This document shows positions 7,154-12,836 of a stretch of 20,222 bases of DNA, piece by piece. A model generated the notes under the pieces. The model saw only the letters and a program-made list of their open reading frames with translations, searched no databases and was not told where the DNA came from. Position numbers and translations under genes: made by a program. Origin of the DNA: BRH-c25 sp041690515. GTDB lineage: Bacteria; Bacillota; Clostridia; Lutisporales; Lutisporaceae. Each line of letters starts with the position of its first letter. Positions within the stretch are counted from its first letter, which is position 1. Where the stretch lies: positions 1-20,222 of the forward strand of contig JAWLHF010000060.1 of assembly GCA_041690515.1 (NCBI GenBank), written 5' to 3'.

Positions 7154-7464
7154 CACTGCACCTCATCACTTTATCCCCACAATAATAATATCGGAAATTT
7201 TACACATTTAGTAAACTCTATATACAATCATTCCCAAATATTCGTACTTTTTTTCGTAAATGCATATTTCTATTATACTATATCTGACAATACTGCAGCC
7301 ATATGTTTCCCACTAAACATTTTACATTGAAGTCAAATAGTGCGATACTTTTTTGTGCAGTATAAAAGTTCAGGCACTGATTTTGTAATGATAGATCTTT
7401 TTCACGACACATATAAGAGAAAACAAACGGATTTGATACTACAGAATAGTTAGGAATAAACCTG
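7154..7464. other. A/T-rich spacer between radA and clpC, no gene seen
   Basis: No convincing coding frame with a ribosome site is visible. On the minus strand a TATAAT lies at 7272-7277, about 120 bases before radA, but no good -35 stands 16-19 bases upstream, so a radA promoter here is only tentative. A single CtsR-like half-site (AGTCAAA, 7331-7337) has no partner. The right end leads into a short GC-rich repeat and the clpC terminator. Confidence 0.5.
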
Positions 7465-7500
7465 CAGAATCGGGTGCGGAATGCGCGTCCCTACAGAATC
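7465..7500. repeat. GC-rich palindromic repeat unit flanked by 7-bp direct repeats
   Basis: A 22-base unit at 7472-7493 can fold as GGG-GCG/CGC-CCC with small bulges. It is bounded on both sides by CAGAATC (7465-7471 and 7494-7500). A third copy, CTACAGAAT, lies at 7439-7447. The unit is clearly more GC-rich than its surroundings. Short palindromic repeats with a TGTAGGG edge are scattered through intergenic regions of some clostridia, as far as I recall, so this may be one degenerate copy. Confidence 0.5.
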
Positions 7501-7537
7501 AAAACAATCCCCCTGTCTAAACAAGGGGGATTGTTTT
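7501..7537. terminator. Terminator of the ctsR-mcsA-mcsB-clpC operon
   Basis: A perfect 14-bp inverted repeat, AAAACAATCCCCCT (7501-7514) and AGGGGGATTGTTTT (7524-7537), surrounds a 9-base loop. It directly abuts the clpC stop codon. The GC core with A on one side and T on the other can act in either direction. In the minus-strand direction the T run is only the four bases closing the stem, so termination may be incomplete and allow some read-through to radA. Confidence 0.8.
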
Positions 7538-9973
7538 TTACTTATTCTTGAATACCAACCGGTCTTCTTCTGCATCAATAATGATATTGGAGCCTAGTTT
7601 TATCTCTCCCTTAAGCATCTCCTCCGAAAGACGATCCTCTACCATCTTTTGTATCGAACGGCGCAGCGGCCTTGCCCCATATGCCTGATCATAGCCCTTT
7701 TCCACCAGCAGCTCTTTCGCTTTATCCGATACTTCGACATTTATATCCATTTCCTTGATTCTGTCAAGCAGTGACTTCAGCATAAGCTCTACAATCTTCT
7801 TCAGATGCTCTTCCTCCAGTTGATGGAATACTATTATCTCATCAACCCTATTCAGAAACTCAGGTCTGAAGGTTCTTTTAAGCTCCTCCATAACGTTATC
7901 CTTCATCTTTTCGTAAGCATCATCCCTCTCATTACTTGCGGTGGCAAATCCCATGACAGCTTGCTTTCTAATGGTGCTGACACCTACATTGGAGGTCATA
8001 ATAACCACTGTATTCTTGAAGTCGACAGTTCTCCCCTTTCCATCCGTCAGCCTGCCGTCATCAAGTATCTGAAGCAGTACATTAAAAACATCCGGATGAG
8101 CTTTTTCTATCTCGTCGAGGAGTATTACAGAATAAGGCTTCCTCCTTACCTTTTCTGTCAGCTGACCCCCTTCCTCAAAACCCACATAACCTGGAGGAGA
8201 ACCTATAAGCTTTGATACCGTGTGCTTTTCCATGTACTCAGACATGTCTACTCTGACGACAGCATTTTCATCTCCAAACAATGCTTCTGCCAGAGCCTTG
8301 GAAAGCTCAGTCTTTCCTACTCCTGTAGGCCCAAGGAATATAAAGGAACCTACCGGCCTTTTGGGGTCCTTCAACCCTACCCTTGCTCTCTTGATTGCCT
8401 TGGAAACCGCCAATACAGCTTCTTCCTGTCCGATAACCCTTTCATGCAGTATTGACTCCAGATTAAGCAGCCGTTTCGACTCCTCTTCCGCCAGCTTGGT
8501 TACAGGTATCCCGGTCCAGCTGGACACTATTGCGGCAATATCTTCTTCAGTGACAACCAGATCCTTGGAGGTAATCCTGTCATTCCAGTTTTTCTTTATT
8601 TCCTCCAGCTGTTGTTTTATATCTTGTATCCTGTCTCTTATCTGAGCTGCTCTTTCATATTCCTGCAGACTAATTGCCTCCGCCTTTTCCTTCTCTAAAG
8701 ACGAAAGCTCATCCTCCAGCTTCTTTTGATCCGGAGAAGCAGTATATACCTTTATCCTCACCTTGGATGCCGCTTCGTCCACCAGATCTATAGCCTTATC
8801 CGGCAGGAATCTGTCTGCTATATATCTGTCTGACAGGTCAACGGCTGCCCGGATTGCTTCATCTGTTATCTTCACTTTATGATGAGCTTCATATTTGTCC
8901 CTCAGGCCTTCCAATATCAGCAGCGCTTCTTCTTTTGTAGGCTCTCCTACCGTTACAGGCTGAAAACGCCTTTCCAAAGCAGGGTCCTTCTCAACATGCT
9001 TCCTGTACTCATCGAGGGTCGTAGCTCCTATAGCCTGTATCTCCCCTCTTGCCAGAGCCGGCTTCAATATGTTGGAGGCATCAATAGCACCTTCCGCACC
9101 TCCTGCCCCGATAATGGTATGCATTTCGTCAATGAACAATATGACATTCTTTGACTCCCTGATTTCATTCATTACGTTTTTGAGCCTTTCCTCAAATTCC
9201 CCCCTGTATTTGGAGCCTGCAACCATTGAAGAAAGATCCAGAGTCACGACCCTCTTCCCTTTAAGTATCTCTGGTATATTTGCTTCAACAATTTTCTGTG
9301 CCAAGCCTTCTGCGATGGCTGTCTTGCCTACACCGGGATCTCCTATGAGTACCGGATTGTTCTTGGTTCTTCTGCTTAATATCTGAATAACACGCTCTAT
9401 TTCTTTTTCTCTTCCTATGATAGGGTCCAGCTTGCCCTCTCTTGCCATTTCTGTCAGGTCTCTGCCAAACTGATCCAGAACAGGAGTTTTTCCTCCTTTA
9501 GCTTTGGCTCCTGTCGGTTTGCCCTCTACTTTTTCATCATTTATCAATGCCAATATATCCTGTCTTACGCTATCAAGGTTCAAGTTCATACCGGTTAATA
9601 TCTGAGCAGCTACCCCTTCTCTTTCACGGATCAAAGCCAAAAGCAGGTGCTCTGTTCCAATATAGCTATGCCCCAGGCTTCTTGCTTCATCAACACTCAA
9701 TTCAAGAATTGTCTTTGTTCTCGGTGTATAGCCCATGACCTGCTCAATATTCTGTTTACCCTTGCCGATAGCAGTTTCAACATTCTGTCTGACTGTTTCA
9801 AGGGATATTCCCTTGTTCTTTAGCACTTGAGCCGCCACTCCCTCGCCCTCTTTAATGAGACCAAGCAGTATATGCTCGGTGCCAATATAGTGATGATTTA
9901 GTCTGAGGGCTTCTTCCTGAGAATAGACCATTACTTTTTGCGCTCTTTCAGTAAATCTATCAAATACTCCCAT
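7538..9973 (-). CDS. clpC: ClpC, AAA+ unfoldase of the ClpCP protease
   Basis: ClpC unfolds substrates, including arginine-phosphorylated proteins marked by McsB, and feeds them to ClpP. The 811-residue protein has two N-terminal Clp_N repeats (about 4-140) and a first AAA domain with Walker A GDPGVGKT at 211-218 and Walker B VILFIDE near 277-283. A middle domain with a UVR coiled coil (about 420-455) follows, then a second AAA domain with Walker A GPTGVGKT at 548-555 and Walker B VILLDE at 616-621. The start is the ATG ending at 9973, six bases after AGGAGG; an in-frame TTG at 9994 lies before that site and is not the start. It follows mcsB by 24 bases. It is the last gene of the operon, and clpP is not in the window. 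Confidence 0.97.
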   Translation of the reverse strand: MGVFDRFTERAQKVMVYSQEEALRLNHHYIGTEHILLGLIKEGEGVAAQVLKNKGISLETVRQNVETAIGKGKQNIEQVMGYTPRTKTILELSVDEARSLGHSYIGTEHLLLALIREREGVAAQILTGMNLNLDSVRQDILALINDEKVEGKPTGAKAKGGKTPVLDQFGRDLTEMAREGKLDPIIGREKEIERVIQILSRRTKNNPVLIGDPGVGKTAIAEGLAQKIVEANIPEILKGKRVVTLDLSSMVAGSKYRGEFEERLKNVMNEIRESKNVILFIDEMHTIIGAGGAEGAIDASNILKPALARGEIQAIGATTLDEYRKHVEKDPALERRFQPVTVGEPTKEEALLILEGLRDKYEAHHKVKITDEAIRAAVDLSDRYIADRFLPDKAIDLVDEAASKVRIKVYTASPDQKKLEDELSSLEKEKAEAISLQEYERAAQIRDRIQDIKQQLEEIKKNWNDRITSKDLVVTEEDIAAIVSSWTGIPVTKLAEEESKRLLNLESILHERVIGQEEAVLAVSKAIKRARVGLKDPKRPVGSFIFLGPTGVGKTELSKALAEALFGDENAVVRVDMSEYMEKHTVSKLIGSPPGYVGFEEGGQLTEKVRRKPYSVILLDEIEKAHPDVFNVLLQILDDGRLTDGKGRTVDFKNTVVIMTSNVGVSTIRKQAVMGFATASNERDDAYEKMKDNVMEELKRTFRPEFLNRVDEIIVFHQLEEEHLKKIVELMLKSLLDRIKEMDINVEVSDKAKELLVEKGYDQAYGARPLRRSIQKMVEDRLSEEMLKGEIKLGSNIIIDAEEDRLVFKNK

Positions 9974-9997
9974 ACATATCCTCCTGCAAAACAAATG

Positions 9998-11020
9998 TTA
10001 ATTTTCCAGCTTGCTCCTTATCATTTCTGCTCTTATTATATCTCTTTCACCGGAGCTCAATTCCCTGCCGCTCAGCTTTTGTATACTCGCAGTCTGAGTA
10101 TCTATCATTATCTCATTCAATAGCTGAACAGGGATATTTTCAATAATACCCGAATCAACTCCCAGTCTTATATCCGAAAGCAGCTTCATACATTCCTGGG
10201 AGCTCATCACTCTTGCATTTTTCATAATGCCCCAGGAACGCCATATCCTATCTTCTATCTGCATCCTGCTGCTTCCCAGCAGTACCTTCCTTGCTTCCTT
10301 TTCCTTGTCAATTATCTGTCTTGTTACCGCTGTAAGGCTGTCTATTATTTCCTCTTCCGCTCTTCCAAGGGTTATCTGATTGGATATCTGGAATATGTTT
10401 CCTATACTCTCTGTGCCTTCTCCATAAAGTCCTCTTATGGTAATGCCTATATGCGCTACCGCCTGGAATATCTTGCTTATATTTCCCGTTATGTTTAGCG
10501 CAGGCAGGTGCACCATCACAGATGCTCTCATACCTGTACCTACGTTGGTAGGGCAGCTTGTGAGGTAACCCCAGTTCTCACTATATGCATACTCCAGCTT
10601 CTTCTCCAACACATCATCTATCTTGCTGGCCATTTCCCAGGACCTTTTTATCTGAAGTCCCGGAAGGATGACCTGTATTCTTATATGATCCTCTTCATTG
10701 ACCATTATACTGACAGTTCCGTCGCCATTGATATAAGCTGCTCCGACTGCACTGTTCCTTGCCAGGCCCGGGCTAATAAGGTGCCTTTCTACAAGAACCT
10801 GCCTTTCCACAGGTAGCAGCTCCTGCATCATATAATCCTTGAATTTTATCTGCTTCTCTACCGGCAGAAACCCTTCTCTGACCATTTCTATCACTTTCAT
10901 TGCCTTTTCAGTGTCCAATCCGGTGGGAAATGGTATGTTGGCAATGTTCCTGGCAAGCCTAATACGGCTGCTCAATATGATTTCATTATGTGGACCGTTC
11001 CCCTGCATCCAGCCTTTCAT
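9998..11020 (-). CDS. mcsB: Protein-arginine kinase McsB
   Basis: McsB phosphorylates arginines on proteins, inactivating CtsR and tagging damaged proteins for ClpCP. The 340-residue product belongs to the phosphagen (guanidino) kinase fold. ATP-binding arginines appear in LSSRIRLARN (about 16-25). NEEDHIRI lies at 108-115 and SCPTNVGTGMRASV at about 155-168, containing the catalytic-site cysteine and ATP-contacting loop. The start is the ATG at 11018-11020, which overlaps the mcsA stop as TGATG and lies seven bases after GGAGG. The adjacent GTG at 11023 is less well spaced. The one-base overlap indicates tight coupling with McsA, its activator. The C-terminal part carries the segment used in other McsB proteins for phosphoarginine sensing, but I cannot assign its residues with confidence. 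Confidence 0.95.
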   Translation of the reverse strand: MKGWMQGNGPHNEIILSSRIRLARNIANIPFPTGLDTEKAMKVIEMVREGFLPVEKQIKFKDYMMQELLPVERQVLVERHLISPGLARNSAVGAAYINGDGTVSIMVNEEDHIRIQVILPGLQIKRSWEMASKIDDVLEKKLEYAYSENWGYLTSCPTNVGTGMRASVMVHLPALNITGNISKIFQAVAHIGITIRGLYGEGTESIGNIFQISNQITLGRAEEEIIDSLTAVTRQIIDKEKEARKVLLGSSRMQIEDRIWRSWGIMKNARVMSSQECMKLLSDIRLGVDSGIIENIPVQLLNEIMIDTQTASIQKLSGRELSSGERDIIRAEMIRSKLEN

Positions 11021-11532
11021 CACATTTCCTCCTTTCCGGTCCTGTTGATTTCCTTTATCCTATCCCTTATTGCCGCAGCCTTTTCATACTCTTCATTTCT
11101 TACGGCATCCTCCAGCTGCTGCTTGAGTTTTTCTATCTCCCTCAGTACTTTTATCCTGCCTCCTGCCCTATTTGGTATCTTCCCTGTGTGACTGGTATTC
11201 CCATGGACCTTTTTAAAAAGAGGATTGAGTCTTTCTCCAAATACGCTATAGCAGCTGCCGCACCCGAATCTGCCTGTCTCCTTGAACTTACTGTAAGTCA
11301 GACCACATACACCGCACTTTACGTCATTGACCATATCAGACTTTTTAACAGTTGCTCCCCCTGCATTTAAAAGCCCAGCCAACAAATCATTCACGGAAAA
11401 GCTTGTGCTTATACTTAACAGATTCTTCTGCATTGCACATTGCTCACACAAGTGCATATCTGTTTTCTTACCGTTTTCAACTTTTGTTATGTGTACCGTT
11501 GCCGGTCTCTTTGCACATTCATCACATAGCAT
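11020..11532 (-). CDS. mcsA: McsA, zinc-finger activator of McsB
   Basis: McsA binds and stimulates the arginine kinase McsB and takes part in heat and metal stress control of CtsR. The 170-residue protein has four CxxC pairs: C3/C6, C29/C32, C73/C76 and C91/C94, as in characterised McsA proteins, giving two zinc sites. A C-terminal UVR-type coiled coil lies at about 130-165 (REIEKLKQQLEDAVRNEEYE and beyond), similar to the middle domain of ClpC. The ATG follows a GGGGTGG site. It lies 33 bases after ctsR and overlaps mcsB by one base. Older annotations may call it an excinuclease ABC subunit B/C domain protein because of the UVR motif. Confidence 0.94.
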   Translation of the reverse strand: MLCDECAKRPATVHITKVENGKKTDMHLCEQCAMQKNLLSISTSFSVNDLLAGLLNAGGATVKKSDMVNDVKCGVCGLTYSKFKETGRFGCGSCYSVFGERLNPLFKKVHGNTSHTGKIPNRAGGRIKVLREIEKLKQQLEDAVRNEEYEKAAAIRDRIKEINRTGKEEM

Positions 11533-11565
11533 ATACTATATCCACCCCTTCTGAAGTGTTATTAA

Positions 11566-12024
11566 TTATATCAAAGCCGCTACTATTACGGCCTTTAGAA
11601 TCTCCGCCCTCAGCTTGTCTCGATACGGTTTAACCACCATCGACAGCGTACTGTCATCAACTGAAGCCTTAATGATGTTCACAGTTTTAAAGTCAATAAG
11701 CTTCTTCTTATGCAAAGCTTCTGCAAGGGCAAAAGCCCCTTCTTTGTTGATGCTTTCTCCAATGCTTTTTGTAAGCACATTCAAAAGATAATCATCTTTG
11801 TCGATTTCCAGACGGGTGATTTTGATGCAGCCACCTCCGCCTCTTCTGGACTCTATGAAGTATCCCCTTTCAGTAGTGAACCTTGTCATCAGCACATAAT
11901 TAATCTGTGACGGAGCACAATCAAACCGGTTTGCCATTTCATTTCTTTGTATCTCAATGGCTCCTTCACCCTGCTCTATCATCTCACTGATGAACTTTTC
12001 AATCATATCACTTAATCTTGACAT
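11566..12024 (-). CDS. ctsR: CtsR, class III stress gene repressor
   Basis: CtsR represses clp and other heat-shock genes by binding direct heptad repeats; heat loosens binding through a glycine-rich wing. The 152-residue protein has an N-terminal helix-turn-helix (about 5-45, with NEMANRFDCAPSQINYVL). The wing tip RRGGGG (about 60-65) acts as the thermosensor. The C-terminal dimerisation and McsB/ClpC-interaction domain follows. The ribosome site is weak (GAGTG about seven bases before the ATG). A CtsR operator and a sigma-A promoter lie directly upstream, so the gene is autoregulated and leads the operon ctsR-mcsA-mcsB-clpC. This is the same order as in Bacillus and most clostridia. Confidence 0.96.
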   Translation of the reverse strand: MSRLSDMIEKFISEMIEQGEGAIEIQRNEMANRFDCAPSQINYVLMTRFTTERGYFIESRRGGGGCIKITRLEIDKDDYLLNVLTKSIGESINKEGAFALAEALHKKKLIDFKTVNIIKASVDDSTLSMVVKPYRDKLRAEILKAVIVAALI

Positions 12025-12042
12025 ATCATCACTCTTTCTGAC

Positions 12043-12059
12043 TTTGACTTTCTTTGACC
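12043..12059 (-). promoter_or_regulatory. CtsR operator
   Basis: On the minus strand GGTCAAA-GAA-AGTCAAA is an exact fit to the tandem heptad RGTCAAA-N3-RGTCAAA recognised by CtsR. A third, degenerate heptad (GTCAGAA) follows. The site covers the first transcribed bases just downstream of the -10 hexamer at 12069-12074, a position suited to repressing the stress operon. Confidence 0.92.
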
Positions 12060-12068
12060 TTTGCTTAT

Positions 12069-12098
12069 ATTATAATCGATACTGTATTATTTTTTCAA
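12069..12098 (-). promoter_or_regulatory. Sigma-A promoter of the ctsR operon
   Basis: On the minus strand TTGAAA (12093-12098) and TATAAT (12069-12074) are separated by 18 bases. Transcription should begin near 12062, immediately before the CtsR operator and about 38 bases ahead of the ctsR start codon. Confidence 0.8.
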
Positions 12099-12170
12099 GT
12101 ATTAATTATATTTCCATGAGCTTTTATATTATTTATTCCCTCATATATTATTATTCAGAACTCTTCTCAT

Positions 12171-12197
12171 AAAAAAACCTTCTGCTGAAGCAGAAGG
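12171..12197 (-). terminator. Terminator of the small-protein cassette
   Basis: A perfect 8-bp stem, CCTTCTGC/GCAGAAGG (12178-12185 and 12190-12197), with a four-base loop is followed on the minus strand by seven T (complement of 12171-12177). It lies 35 bases after the stop of the 54-aa gene and separates that cassette from the ctsR promoter. Confidence 0.9.
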
Positions 12198-12231
12198 CAA
12201 ATAGAGCAAAAATAAACTACACTGAGATTTA

Positions 12232-12396
12232 TTAATAGGTTGTATTATCCGATTTACCTAAGGACTGCAGATGTTGAGCCTTGTTCTTCTGTTCCTCTGA
12301 GCTTACCCAATAATGGAAGGTTGATATGAATTCCCCGTAGAGACTGATATCATTAAGCTTATCTTCGAATTCCCCATAATCATAGTTTTGATTCAT
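12232..12396 (-). CDS. Small acidic 54-aa protein with a repeated YGEF motif, function unknown
   Basis: A short frame begins at the ATG ending at 12396, preceded by AAGGAGGAG at ideal spacing, and stops with TAA at 12232. The product is acidic, rich in Y, F, S, E, N and Q, and has no membrane segment or cysteine. YGEF occurs twice, at residues 7-10 and 20-23, exactly 13 residues apart, and the DNA GGGGAATTC is repeated there. The gene is 35 bases downstream of its partner's start-strand neighbour's ribosome site region: the 78-aa gene ends 21 bases upstream, and a strong terminator follows 35 bases downstream. The ribosome site, tight placement and terminator support a real gene despite its size. 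I do not recognise a family; a partner or regulatory peptide role for the preceding protein is conjecture. Confidence 0.7.
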   Translation of the reverse strand: MNQNYDYGEFEDKLNDISLYGEFISTFHYWVSSEEQKNKAQHLQSLGKSDNTTY

Positions 12397-12417
12397 GCTA
12401 CTCCTCCTTATCGTGGC

Positions 12418-12654
12418 TTATACCTTTCTCTTTGCTATGATGTAATAGTCTCTGCCGTCATGTCCGCCTTTAGTTGCCCATTCAAAATTATTTTTTTCAA
12501 GTACCGAAAAAATATTCTGTGCACTATACGAGTCCTGACTATTCATCGATACCACCAACTGCTCTTGCTCGCCCATATGTTTGACGGTATCAACGATCCT
12601 CCTCACATCGCTGAGAGTAATATTCCCATCAACACTAATCATCCTCTCAATCAT
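12418..12654 (-). CDS. 78-aa protein, possible TusA-like fold without the catalytic cysteine
   Basis: The ATG ending at 12654 lies seven bases after AGGAGG; an upstream in-frame ATG at 12690 precedes this site and is unlikely. The order of predicted elements is strand (MIERMISV), helix (LSDVRRIVDTVKHM), strand (QEQLVVSMN), helix (AQNIFSVLEKNN), then two strands (FEWATKGG, RDYYIIAKRK). That is the beta-alpha-beta-alpha-beta-beta pattern of the TusA/SirA sulfur-carrier family, and the final segment reads much like TusA C-termini. The CPxP cysteine of true sulfurtransferases is missing, and the protein has no cysteine at all. It could be a TusA-like protein that lost sulfur transfer, or another small alpha/beta fold. 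It precedes the 54-aa gene by 21 bases, forming a two-gene unit with a terminator. Confidence 0.72.
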   Translation of the reverse strand: MIERMISVDGNITLSDVRRIVDTVKHMGEQEQLVVSMNSQDSYSAQNIFSVLEKNNFEWATKGGHDGRDYYIIAKRKV

Positions 12655-12699
12655 CTGCCAGCCTCCTAAGACATTTATATCCAGACACATCTACATAGA

Positions 12700-12737
12700 C
12701 TAAACACTATAAAGCAGTTCTGCTTTATAGTGTTTAG
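12700..12737. repeat. 38-base perfect palindrome (18-bp arms, 2-base centre)
   Basis: The arm CTAAACACTATAAAGCAG (12700-12717) is exactly repeated inverted at 12720-12737 around TT. It lies between the fusA-like terminator and the 78-aa gene, about 46 bases before that gene's start. A weak minus-strand promoter (TTTAGT, 16 bases, TATAAA at 12757-12762) would start transcription near 12750, placing the palindrome in the 5' leader. No T run follows on either strand, so it is not an ordinary intrinsic terminator. A dimeric repressor site or leader hairpin are both possible. Confidence 0.75.
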
Positions 12738-12794
12738 CAATTTAGTCATCCGTACATTTATAGTTTATGAATCAGCAAACTAAATATGCACAAT

Positions 12795-12829
12795 AAAAAA
12801 AACATGGCAAATCCAAAATTTGCCATGTT
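12795..12829 (-). terminator. Terminator of the EF-G-like gene
   Basis: A perfect 12-bp stem, AACATGGCAAAT (12801-12812) with ATTTGCCATGTT (12818-12829), has a five-base loop. It is followed on the minus strand by a run of T (complement of the A run 12795-12800). It starts eight bases after the stop codon at 12837. T-rich sequence on the other side would also allow function on the plus strand. Confidence 0.92.
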
Positions 12830-12836
12830 TTTGTTT

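Noticed and set aside
7331..7337. CtsR heptad (AGTCAAA) between clpC and radA
   Set aside because: It is a single half-site with no second heptad at the required three-base spacing.
9974..9994. TTG start extending ClpC by seven residues
   Set aside because: The AGGAGG site lies inside this extension, six bases before the ATG ending at 9973.
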